From Hormoscilla sp. GUM202 (GTDB lineage: Bacteria; Cyanobacteriota; Cyanobacteriia; Cyanobacteriales; Desertifilaceae), in NCBI GenBank assembly GCA_005518205.2, contig RFFC02000009.1:124001-188000 (forward strand): DNA of 64,000 nt, read 5' to 3'. Shown one piece after another: positions 35,519 through 46,100 of this stretch (the first letter of the stretch is position 1; each line of letters starts with the position of its first letter). The notes under the pieces are model-generated. The model searched no databases, was not told where the DNA came from, and saw only the letters and a list, made by a program, of their open reading frames with translations. The position numbers were made by a program, and so were the translations under genes.

Positions 35519-36035
35519 TCCTCTGTGTTAACAATAAATTAAGAACTAGCAGCAGTAATATTGCACTATAACTAAAAGAATGTGCTTGCATAATTGTCAT
35601 CCCTCTCACGCTCTCCGGATTGAAAAAATTGGGATTTTTGATGTAGTTCTCCTTTGATTCCGACTCATATTCAAATAATACTTCATTCCGGAAATACTCT
35701 AATATTTCCCAGCCTTTTATTTTAATAGCCAAGGTGATTAAAAATGTTAAAAATACCGCCACAAACACAAACAGTAAGAGCAAAATATTATTATAGTATT
35801 GATTGAACAGAATAAACTGCATCAGACTTGATTTCATCTCCGAGGGAAATGTGCCGAAAAACACAAAGAACAGATACCAACCGGCAAACAGGGTGAGTAG
35901 ATTGAGAGAGACAGCATATTCTAGACTGGTTTTACGGCTCAATTTTAGCCGTCTGTGCAGGATAAAGGATTCAATGGCGATCGCCACCAAGGTTAACAAG
36001 AGTTGAAAGAAGATCGCCCGCAAAGGCAAGATCAT
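35511..36035 (-). CDS. fraC: Filament integrity protein FraC
   Basis: 174 residues. ILPLRAIFFQLLLTLVAIAIESFILHRRL followed by KTSLEYAVSLNLLTLFAGW is a close match to FraC, a small septum-located protein with three membrane helices needed for filament integrity and molecular exchange. The C-terminal helix (YSAILLLLVLNLLL) is present. It is first gene of the cluster fraC-fraD-fraE and divergent from cobO. A TATAAT-like box lies in the 74-bp gap. Confidence 0.9.
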   Translation of the reverse strand: MILPLRAIFFQLLLTLVAIAIESFILHRRLKLSRKTSLEYAVSLNLLTLFAGWYLFFVFFGTFPSEMKSSLMQFILFNQYYNNILLLLFVFVAVFLTFLITLAIKIKGWEILEYFRNEVLFEYESESKENYIKNPNFFNPESVRGMTIMQAHSFSYSAILLLLVLNLLLTQRNG

Positions 36036-36109
36036 AGCTAGGCTCCCAGATGTGGTAACGATATATTATTATAGACTATGCAGGTAAAAACTGGAAAGGC
36101 CAGGTGGTT

Positions 36110-37243
36110 ATGACCAGAAACGGGATTGGCATTCGCACGGCTGTGGTGAGAACGGACAGGTTTGCAGGTCAGATTCACGTTTATGATGGCGCAGGCAAGG
36201 GCAAGTCCCAGGCCGCCCTAGGTGTGGTATTGCGATCGATCGGTCTGGGAATCAACTCCGATGTCGAAACCCGTGTTTTATTGTTGCGGTTCCTGAAAGG
36301 ACCGGGACGCACCTATGACGAAGATGCGGCGATCGCCGCCCTGCAACAGGGGTTCCCCCATCTGATCGACCAGGTTCGCACCGGCAGATATGAGTATTTT
36401 GGTCCAGAGGAAATTACTCGCTTCGATCGATCCGAGGCATTGCGGGGCTGGGATGTGGCCAAAGGGGCGATCGCCTCTGGTCTGTACTCGGTGATTGTCC
36501 TTGATGAAATCAATCCCGTGCTGGACCTCGGGTTACTACCGGTAGATGCCGTACTTCAGACTCTCAAGCATAAACCAGAACATACCGAAATTATTGCCAC
36601 CGGCAGAGCTGCACCCCAACCTCTCTTAGATATTGCCGATCTGCACTCAGAAATGAAACCTCACGTCCATCACACGGCCCAAGAATGGGGCATTCAGGGC
36701 ATTGAAATCTACACTGGCAGCGGTAAAGGTAAATCTACCAGTGCTTTGGGTAAGGCCCTGCAAGCCATTGGCAAAGGTATTGGTCAGGATAAGTCTCACC
36801 GAGTGCTGATCTTACAATGGCTTAAGGGAGGGACCGGCTATACCGAAGATGAGGCGATCTCCGCTTTGCGCCAGTCCTACCCTAACCTGGTCGATCATCA
36901 GCGGTGCGGTAGCGATGCCATTGTCTGGCGGGGCAAGCAACAGGAAATTGACTATGTCGAAGCCGAACGGGGTTGGGAAATTGCTCGGGCCGCGATCGCC
37001 TCGGGACTTTACAAAACCATTATCCTGGACGAACTCAACCCTACCGTAGATTTAGAACTACTGCCCCAAGAACCCATTGTCGAGGCCCTCTTGCGCAAAC
37101 CTAAGGACACTGAACTTATTATTACAGGTCGCTGTCTCAATCCACCTGCTTATTTCGATCTGGCCGACGTTCACTCAGAAATGGTTTGCCATAAACATTA
37201 TGCCGAAAAAGGCGTTGATTTGAAGCGCGGCGTAGACTTTTAA
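36110..37243 (+). CDS. cobO: Cob(I)yrinic acid a,c-diamide adenosyltransferase, double-domain
   Basis: About 377 residues consisting of two CobO/BtuR domains in tandem. Domain 1 begins QIHVYDGAGKGKSQAALG, domain 2 IEIYTGSGKGKSTSALG; both have the P-loop, VLLLRFLKG / VLILQWLKG, and VIVLDEINPVLDLGLL / TIILDELNPTVDLELL. The enzyme adds the adenosyl group in cobalamin synthesis or salvage. Bacterial CobO is usually one domain acting as a dimer, so this fusion builds the dimer in one chain; I recall similar fused forms in other cyanobacteria. ATG 36110 chosen, with GTG 36104 possible. Confidence 0.88.
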   Translation: MTRNGIGIRTAVVRTDRFAGQIHVYDGAGKGKSQAALGVVLRSIGLGINSDVETRVLLLRFLKGPGRTYDEDAAIAALQQGFPHLIDQVRTGRYEYFGPEEITRFDRSEALRGWDVAKGAIASGLYSVIVLDEINPVLDLGLLPVDAVLQTLKHKPEHTEIIATGRAAPQPLLDIADLHSEMKPHVHHTAQEWGIQGIEIYTGSGKGKSTSALGKALQAIGKGIGQDKSHRVLILQWLKGGTGYTEDEAISALRQSYPNLVDHQRCGSDAIVWRGKQQEIDYVEAERGWEIARAAIASGLYKTIILDELNPTVDLELLPQEPIVEALLRKPKDTELIITGRCLNPPAYFDLADVHSEMVCHKHYAEKGVDLKRGVDF

Positions 37244-37331
37244 TAGCTCTCGTGTCTTCCGCGTACTCTTGTCCTGAAGGACACGGCTGGCGCCGCGCTG
37301 CCGCGATCGGTACGCGGAAGACACTACAAAG

Positions 37332-37733
37332 TCATTCGTCAGCCTTAAAAAACTTTAGGGCCGCCGAGTTCATGCAGTAGCGTTTTCCCGTTGGTCGAGG
37401 ACCATCCTCGAACACGTGACCCAGGTGAGCATCACAGGCCGCACACAGCACCTCTACTCGACTCATGAACAGACTGCGGTCCTCTTCATAGGCTACAGGA
37501 TCGCCATTTAAGGCTGCCCAGAAACTCGGCCAACCCGTGCCCGAGTCGTACTTCGTCTCTGAACTAAACAGGTCGTTCCCACAACAGACACATTTATATA
37601 TTCCCTTCTCCTTATTGTCGTGGTATTCTCCCGTGAAAGCTCTTTCTGTTCCCTTCTTTCTGGTAACATAAAACTGTTCTTGTGTCAACTGCTGCTTCCA
37701 CTCTGCTTCCGTTTTTTTGATTTTCTTAATCAT
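37332..37733 (-). CDS. msrB: Peptide-methionine (R)-S-oxide reductase
   Basis: 133 residues, the normal MsrB size. Zinc ligands: CVCC-type pair at Cys48/Cys51 and CAAC at Cys97/Cys100. GTGWPSFW and [10 protein letters not shown] shape the active site; the catalytic Cys is Cys120 in RYCMNSAAL. It repairs methionine R-sulfoxide in proteins with thioredoxin. It converges with cobO; the gap holds a GGCTGGCGCCGCGCTG repeat. Confidence 0.95.
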   Translation of the reverse strand: MIKKIKKTEAEWKQQLTQEQFYVTRKKGTERAFTGEYHDNKEKGIYKCVCCGNDLFSSETKYDSGTGWPSFWAALNGDPVAYEEDRSLFMSRVEVLCAACDAHLGHVFEDGPRPTGKRYCMNSAALKFFKADE

Positions 37734-38168
37734 GCTTTATCTCACCGAAAAATTTCCCACATCAACATTGCACGGTCCGCGGACTTTCGTTTCCGGAGCA
37801 CCCACCTATGTTGTGCGCAGGATGCGACACAACAGGGTGGGTGCTCCCGGAAACGACCGAAAAATCGGCCATCGCCGCTCAAAAATATTTCCGATCTACC
37901 TCATTTAAGCAAAAGTGAGATGCACCCAGTTAATTTTCTTGTCACTCCTGCCGTCATTATCTTACCAGTGGTAACGAGTGTTACCCCAAACATCATCCAG
38001 TGTCTCCTGGGTAGCGCCACTAGCGGCCCTGGCTGCGCCAGACCCAGGAGATGCATGGAATGGATCTCCAACCCCAAAGGCCCTTCGATATCTCTGCCAG
38101 AACTCTTGTCCCAGGGGAGTTGGCACACAGGAGACATCGCCAATGGACTCTTCTTGGAGCTGTTTTAG
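37734..38168. repeat. Gene-free stretch with a large inverted repeat
   Basis: GTTTCCGGAGCACCCACC (37788-37805) pairs with GGTGGGTGCTCCCGGAAAC (about 37836-37854), enclosing a smaller TGTTGTG/CACAAC arm. GGTCCGCGGAC and CCGAAAAATCGG flank it; this is a split copy of the repeat seen at 30364 and 49852. A CCCAGGAGATGCATGG and GGAGACATCG repeat group lies near 38045-38145. Confidence 0.75.
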
Positions 38169-38386
38169 TCAAGGATTCCTGTAGGACATTAACCAGATTA
38201 TGCCATGAAAGTTGTTTGTGGGCGGCAATTGTTGAATCTGTTCCAGAGCTGCAAGGGCCACCTGATATTCCGCCTCTTCTTCTCGTGTCAGAGGGGTCGC
38301 TCGTCTGAGAGGGTCTCGTTGTACGGCGGCAAATGGCGCCAGATCCCCAACGCCCCCTCCGCTGCTGTCGCAATCTGATTATTATA

Positions 38387-39405
38387 ACCTAAGTTGCGAC
38401 CTATTTAAAAAAATATGAATTACCCACTTAGACTTTACAGATATTTTGAGGGTTTTTGTAGCCCTAGATACAAAATTATATTTTTATTGTGCTAGGCGGC
38501 GGGTTGGCTGTTTAGAGGTTATAATGTACTAAAATAACAGTTAATTGCTGGTTCTGTAGATTATGGAAGATATGATTACAACAATTTTTGTTCTTTGCGA
38601 CGAGCTACTAAAAGCTTTGAATATAAAAGAAGATCCACAAGTAAAAATGAACAATGCAGAGGTGATGACGGTAGGATTGGTTGCTGCATATTTTTTTGTC
38701 GGACACGCTTCGCTACGAGCGCTCTTGTCAATTTATGGTGGAACACAATTATCTAAAAAATCTGTTAAGTAAAAGTAGATTCAATAGGAGATTACATAAT
38801 ATAGGCGAACCAATTTGGATGCTTTTATTCCAAGTCAGAGCGCAAACATTTAAACAGCTCAATCCAGGTCAAGAATATATTATTGATAGTTTCCCTGTGC
38901 CAGTCTGTGACAATATTAGGATTGATAGATGTAAAATTTATAAGCAAGAAGAATATCGAGGATATATTGCAAGTAAAAAACGTTATTTTTATGGATTAAG
39001 GGTTCATATGTTAGTAAACAAAAGTGGAAATCCAATAGAATTTCATCTAGCCCCGGCTAGTTATAATGACGTTAAAGTTCTGCAATCTTTTTGCTTCGAT
39101 TTACCATCAAAGTCTCTAGTTTATGGAGACAAAGCTTATAACGATTATCAATTAGAAGATTTACTAAAAGAGTCGGCAAAGATCAAATTAAAACCTTTGC
39201 GAAAAAAGAATTCAAAAAGAAAAGAATCTCCTTGTTTTGACTATATACAAAAAGTAACTAGAAAACAAGTTGAAACATGTTTTAGTCGGATAACTAATTT
39301 GTTCCCCAAGTCAATTCATGCCGTTACATCCAAAGGATTTGAATTGAAAATAATTCTCTTTATCATCGCTTTTTGTATTCAATTTTTATAGGTCGCAACT
39401 TAAGT
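38387..39405 (+). mobile_element. IS982-family element in comFB
   Basis: 1019 bp. Ends: ACCTAAGTTGCGACCTAT at 38387 and the reverse complement ACTTAAGTTGCGACCTAT at 39405. It is flanked by a 7-bp target duplication TATTATA (38380-38386 and 39406-39412). The intact duplication suggests a fairly recent insertion. Confidence 0.93.
38563..39391 (+). pseudogene. IS982 transposase, frameshifted
   Basis: The first frame encodes MEDMITTIFVLCDELLKAL and NNAEVMTVGLVAAYFF, the second (from about 38690) FMVEHNYLKNLLSKSRFNRRLHNIG, then EYIIDSFPVPVCDNIR (first Asp), LVYGDKAYNDYQ (second Asp) and VETCFSRITNLFPKSIHAVT (Glu). A run of seven T at 38692 marks where the frames part. IS982 transposases are usually a single frame, so I read this as inactivation; slippage on the T run might still yield some protein. 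Confidence 0.82.
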
Positions 39406-39631
39406 TATTATACTCTTGCTTGCCCCGCACTCGTTGATGACATCGACCTTCTTGGGAAGAAGCGTAAAGCGGTGGCAGACGATCGAGGGCATAGGTTGCC
39501 ACTTCTACCCGATTGATATAATCTGCTAATTCTGGCGGCAACTGCTTCATTTGCTAGCTCACTTCCTCGTTCACCAGCACCTCCATGACATTTTGGTATG
39601 TTGGGACTTGATTTGCTTGCGTCGCTTTCAT

Positions 39632-40194
39632 AGCTAAATTTACCTGTCGTAATTGCTTAATGCACTAACTCAACTACTAATATTTGACTAATTCCGGAAG
39701 TTCGTAAAGCGACTAGACCATAACAACAAGACAGCGAAGAGACAGCAATTTTATCCGTATTTATACTTATTTTGAGATCGAGATTAAATCAGTACCATAT
39801 TATCAAATAGTATAGTGAAGATCGAATTTGCAGCCAGTGGAAAACCAGACGTAAACTAGATGGCAGGCAAAAGCAAAGAAGAGAAAATGCGTTCATGGCG
39901 TATTCGGAAAGCCCAGACTAGTAACTGTAGGGTAGGAGAGCAGCTTAACTGGAAGTGTAAGCTTGACAGGGGTAAGAAAACATGATAGAAGAATGTTAAG
40001 CTGACATAAGTGGAAAGTTGGTACTCTCAGGCGATCGCATCTCTCATGGAGTTAACTAATGACCAGTTGGTGTATCCCGCCGGTGCCACAGACCGATGGC
40101 TGCTCGCCGTGTCTCCCAGGAGACACAGCACTAACACTAACCCCCCAAAAAAATTAAAGATCGTACCAAAAACTAAAAATAAGGAGAAGAAATT
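39632..40194. other. Long leader upstream of the spondin-repeat gene
   Basis: No gene recognised in 560 bp. It is A/T-rich up to 39850 and may hold the promoter. AAGGAG at 40181-40190 is the ribosome site of the next gene. Confidence 0.5.
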
Positions 40195-43100
40195 GTGGCA
40201 ACTACTACCCTTTTCGACGGAACCCTAGGAACGCGGCCAGCAGACCAAGGAGAGCTGATTTTAGTACAAATTCCTTTGGCCCCTACTGCTAGCGAAACAT
40301 TAATTGATAACGCAGTTACCCTAGATAGCGATTTGATTGGCGATCGCTATACGGGATACGCAGGCTACAGGAATTACATATTTGATTTGGCGACGGGGCA
40401 GGCAGAACCGATAAATTCTGTATTCCCCCCCCTGGACGCGGAAGCGGGCTTTACCGTATCTTTTAATCTGGCGATCGACTCAGAGGCCAGTCTTTCTAAC
40501 AATCGGGCGGGTTTCAGTGTCATTGCAGTCAGCAGCGACGGCCAGAATGAAATAGAACTGGGTTTTGACGCAGACCGGATATTCGCTCAGGCCCAGGGAT
40601 TCGTCTCTGGGGAGGAGGTGGAGTTCGACACGACGAGTCCGACGGACTATGAATTGAAGATAGAAGGCAGCGATTACACCCTGTCGGCTGACGGTGAAGA
40701 AATCTTGAGTGGTCCGCTAGAAAACTACGACTTTAACTCAGCAACCAGTCAGCCTCCTTTACCCTTCAATCCCTATGATTTGCCAAACTTCGTCTTTTTG
40801 GGAGATAACACAGACCAGTCAAGTGCAACTTTCACTCTGGGTTCTGTGGAGGTAGAGACAGAGGATGACGAACCACCAGAACCGGAACCAGTGGAAGTAA
40901 GGGTGACGATTGAAAACCTAGCGCCAGAAGACGGGACTTTTCTGACTCCGGTATGGGTAGGATTTCAGGATGGCGGGTTCGATACTTACGACTCGGGTGC
41001 GCCCCTGACACTGGGTGGAGAACGCTTGGCAGAAGATGGCAATGTCATGGTGCTGTCTGAGGAATTCCTCGATAGTGGTGCGGGTGTGGTAGATGGTGCA
41101 GTCGGGGACGGCCCGATCGCCCCAGGACAAACGGTGATGGAAACCTTCATCCTGGATAGCAATGACGAGCGTTCCCGGTTCCTAGACTACTTCGCCATGG
41201 TGATCCCTTCCAATGATGCCTTCATCGCTAACGGAAATCCCGAGGCCCACGAGATCTTCGATGAAGATGGCAATTTCATCGGTGCGGACTTCCTGGTGTT
41301 GGGCAATGAGGTGAATGACGGGGGCACGGAAGTAAATGACGAACTGCCTGAGAACACGGCATTCTTGGATCAGACGATGGGAAACACGGGGGTAACAGAA
41401 AGTGGAGTAGTGACAGCCCACCCCGGTTTTAATCCCGGAGGAAACATATTGTCCGATCCGATGTTCGCCAATGCAGATTTCACAGTTCCAGGTTACGAGG
41501 TAGCACGAATCACGGTCACGGAGGTAGAGGAACCGGAACCGGAACCAGTGGAAGTAAGGGTGACGATTGAAAACCTAGCGCCAGAAGACGGGACTTTTCT
41601 GACTCCGGTATGGGTAGGATTTCAGGATGGCGGGTTCGATACTTACGACTCGGGTGCGCCCCTGACACTGGGTGGAGAACGCTTGGCAGAAGATGGCAAT
41701 GTCATGGTGCTGTCTGAGGAATTCCTCGATAGTGGTGCGGGTGTGGTAGATGGTGCAGTCGGGGACGGCCCGATCGCCCCAGGACAAACGGTGATGGAAA
41801 CCTTCATCCTGGATAGCAATGACGAGCGTTCCCGGTTCCTAGACTACTTCGCCATGGTGATCCCTTCCAATGATGCCTTCATCGCTAACGGAAATCCCGA
41901 GGCCCACGAGATCTTCGATGAAGATGGCAATTTCATCGGTGCGGACTTCCTGGTGTTGGGCAATGAGGTGAATGACGGGGGCACGGAAGTAAATGACGAA
42001 CTGCCTGAGAACACGGCATTCTTGGATCAGACGATGGGAAACACGGGGGTAACAGAAAGTGGAGTAGTGACAGCCCACCCCGGTTTTAATCCCGGAGGAA
42101 ACATATTGTCCGATCCGATGTTCGCCAATGCAGATTTCACAGTTCCAGGTTACGAGGTAGCACGAATCACGGTCACGGAGGTAGAGGAACCGGAACCGGA
42201 ACCAGTGGAAGTAAGGGTGACGATTGAAAACCTAGCGCCAGAAGACGGGACTTTTCTGACTCCGGTATGGGTAGGATTTCAGGATGGCGGGTTCGATACT
42301 TACGACTCGGGTGCGCCCCTGACACTGGGTGGAGAACGCTTGGCAGAAGATGGCAATGTCATGGTGCTGTCTGAGGAATTCCTCGATAGTGGTGCGGGTG
42401 TGGTAGATGGTGCAGTCGGGGACGGCCCGATCGCCCCAGGACAAACGGTGATGGAAACCTTCATCCTGGATAGCAATGACGAGCGTTCCCGGTTCCTAGA
42501 CTACTTCGCCATGGTGATCCCTTCCAATGATGCCTTCATCGCTAACGGAAATCCCGAGGCCCACGAGATCTTCGATGAAGATGGCAATTTCATCGGTGCG
42601 GACTTCCTGGTGTTGGGCAATGAGGTGAATGACGGGGGCACGGAAGTAAATGACGAACTGCCTGAGAACACGGCATTCTTGGATCAGACGATGGGAAACA
42701 CGGGGGTAACAGAAAGTGGAGTAGTGACAGCCCACCCCGGTTTTAATCCCGGAGGAAACATATTGTCCGATCCGATGTTCGCCAATGCAGATTTCACAGT
42801 TCCAGGTTACGAGGTAGCACGAATCACGGTCACGGAGGTAGAGGAACCGGAACCGGAACCAGTGGAAGTAAGGGTGACGATTGAAAACCTAGCGCCAGAA
42901 GACGGGACTTTTCTGACTCCGGTATGGGTAGGATTTCAGGATGGCGGGTTCGATACTTACGACTCGGGTGCGCCCCTGACACTGGGTGGAGAACGCTTGG
43001 CAGAAGATGGCAATGTCATGGTGCTGTCTGAGGAATTCCTCGATAGTGGTGCGGGTGTGGTAGATGGTGCAGTCGGGGACGGCCCGATCGCCCCAGGACA

Positions 43101-46100
43101 AACGGTGATGGAAACCTTCATCCTGGATAGCAATGACGAGCGTTCCCGGTTCCTAGACTACTTCGCCATGGTGATCCCTTCCAATGATGCCTTCATCGCT
43201 AACGGAAATCCCGAGGCCCACGAGATCTTCGATGAAGATGGCAATTTCATCGGTGCGGACTTCCTGGTGTTGGGCAATGAGGTGAATGACGGGGGCACGG
43301 AAGTAAATGACGAACTGCCTGAGAACACGGCATTCTTGGATCAGACGATGGGAAACACGGGGGTAACAGAAAGTGGAGTAGTGACAGCCCACCCCGGTTT
43401 TAATCCCGGAGGAAACATATTGTCCGATCCGATGTTCGCCAATGCAGATTTCACAGTTCCAGGTTACGAGGTAGCACGAATCACGGTCACGGAGGTAGAG
43501 GAACCGGAACCGGAACCAGTGGAAGTAAGGGTGACGATTGAAAACCTAGCGCCAGAAGACGGGACTTTTCTGACTCCGGTATGGGTAGGATTTCAGGATG
43601 GCGGGTTCGATACTTACGACTCGGGTGCGCCCCTGACACTGGGTGGAGAACGCTTGGCAGAAGATGGCAATGTCATGGTGCTGTCTGAGGAATTCCTCGA
43701 TAGTGGTGCGGGTGTGGTAGATGGTGCAGTCGGGGACGGCCCGATCGCCCCAGGACAAACGGTGATGGAAACCTTCATCCTGGATAGCAATGACGAGCGT
43801 TCCCGGTTCCTAGACTACTTCGCCATGGTGATCCCTTCCAATGATGCCTTCATCGCTAACGGAAATCCCGAGGCCCACGAGATCTTCGATGAAGATGGCA
43901 ATTTCATCGGTGCGGACTTCCTGGTGTTGGGCAATGAGGTGAATGACGGGGGCACGGAAGTAAATGACGAACTGCCTGAGAACACGGCATTCTTGGATCA
44001 GACGATGGGAAACACGGGGGTAACAGAAAGTGGAGTAGTGACAGCCCACCCCGGTTTTAATCCCGGAGGAAACATATTGTCCGATCCGATGTTCGCCAAT
44101 GCAGATTTCACAGTTCCAGGTTACGAGGTAGCACGAATCACGGTCACGGAGGTAGAGGAACCGGAACCGGAACCAGTGGAAGTAAGGGTGACGATTGAAA
44201 ACCTAGCGCCAGAAGACGGGACTTTTCTGACTCCGGTATGGGTAGGATTTCAGGATGGCGGGTTCGATACTTACGACTCGGGTGCGCCCCTGACACTGGG
44301 TGGAGAACGCTTGGCAGAAGATGGCAATGTCATGGTGCTGTCTGAGGAATTCCTCGATAGTGGTGCGGGTGTGGTAGATGGTGCAGTCGGGGACGGCCCG
44401 ATCGCCCCAGGACAAACGGTGATGGAAACCTTCATCCTGGATAGCAATGACGAGCGTTCCCGGTTCCTAGACTACTTCGCCATGGTGATCCCTTCCAATG
44501 ATGCCTTCATCGCTAACGGAAATCCCGAGGCCCACGAGATCTTCGATGAAGATGGCAATTTCATCGGTGCGGACTTCCTGGTGTTGGGCAATGAGGTGAA
44601 TGACGGGGGCACGGAAGTAAATGACGAACTGCCTGAGAACACGGCATTCTTGGATCAGACGATGGGAAACACGGGGGTAACAGAAAGTGGAGTAGTGACA
44701 GCCCACCCCGGTTTTAATCCCGGAGGAAACATATTGTCCGATCCGATGTTCGCCAATGCAGATTTCACAGCGCCAGGTTACCAGGTAGCACGCATCACGA
44801 TCGAACGGGTTATTCCTCCAATTGACGATCCTGTAAACCTGACATCTGTATTGACAGGGGACCAAGAGGTTCCCCCTGTAGAGACCGAGGCAAGGGGGAC
44901 TGCCGAAATGACCCTGAATGAAGCGGGGGATGCCTTCAGCTACAGCATCACCGTTTCAGGTTTGGACTTTGGCGAGTTGATCGACGGCACGCCCCAAACA
45001 CCTTCGACAGATGATGATGTCACTGGACTGCATATCCACAATGCTCCTCGGGGTGAAAATGGTCCAGTTGTCTTTGGGCAAATTAACCCCAACCAGGATG
45101 ATGATGACATCAGCTTTGTGCTCAACCAGGATGGTTCAACTACTATATCGGGCATTGGGGAACCGGGGGAAGAAGCAGACCCAGAAGGGGTACCATTTAG
45201 CGATTTCGTCGATGTGCTGCGGGGGAACCAACCAGGAGACGAGGTTGACCTTTACTGGAATATCCACACTAATGAGTTCCCATCTGGTGAGATCCGGGGC
45301 CAGTTTCAGATCTCCTCCGATATCCTCCCAAACACTCCTCCCGTCGCGTCTAACGATCGCGCTCGCACCAATATTGACACACCGGTGGAAATCGACGTAC
45401 TGGCCAATGACATGGATGCGGATGGAAACCCTCTGACCCTCAGCATTGTCACAGCTCCGAGCAACGGTACGGCCTTGGTGAATGACCAGGGCACTCCAGA
45501 TCCAAGTGATGATGACATCAACTACACCCCAAATTCGGGCTTCCAGGGCACAGACCAGTTCGCATATCAGGTGGATGATGGGAATGGCGGCACTGACACT
45601 GCCACTGTAACTGTCAGGGTGGGGACAGCAGGAACTCGGGATCGGATTAATGGCACCGAGCAAGACGATGTCCTGTTCGGCACTCCGAATGACAATGACA
45701 TCCGTGGCGGCGCTGGCAATGATGAACTCCGTGGAGAACAGGGCAATGACTTGCTCGTAGGCGGTCAGGGTGATGACACTATGACTGGTAGTTCAGGCAA
45801 CGATAATTTCTTCGGAGGTCCAGGAAATGACTTTTTTGATGGTGGTGGCGGAGATGATATGATCAAGGGTGGCTCAGGTCGAGATCTGATGGACGGCGGC
45901 AATGGCGCAGATATATTTATCTTCTCAATTGGTGACGCAGTTGATAACCTATCGGGTGCCGATGTGATCCTGATTTTCGAGTCTGGTACTGACTCGATCG
46001 GCCTCACGGACGGGTTGACAGAAGCAGCTCTGGATCTGCAGCAGCTGGGCACTAATACTCTCATCCGGCTCGCATCGAACGGGCAATACTTAGGTCTCGT

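Larger units (their letters stand above)
38169..39631 (-). pseudogene. comFB: comFB-like gene broken by IS982 and point lesions
   Basis: ATG 39631 starts MKATQANQVPTYQNVMEVLVNEEVS, then TAG, then in the same frame QMKQLPPELADYIN, RVEVATYALDRLPPLYASS, which is the ComFB signature. The frame runs into the IS at 39405. Beyond the IS (38386 down) it resumes as QIATAAEGALG, shifts frame near 38335, and gives FAAVQRDPLR, TPLTREEEAEYQVALAALEQ to a stop at 38169. Thus three independent lesions: a stop, an IS insertion and a frameshift. ComFB proteins bind cyclic dinucleotides and affect competence or motility in cyanobacteria. Confidence 0.88.

Noticed and set aside
38563..39391. Programmed frameshift in the IS982 transposase
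   Set aside because: The T7 run permits slippage, but IS982 transposases usually have one frame and the region after the run looks altered; I prefer decay, though not proven.
40918..44865. Recurring reverse-strand frames of 70-132 codons across the spondin repeats
   Set aside because: They recur every 657 bp as shadows of the giant gene; the forward frame has clear domain content.
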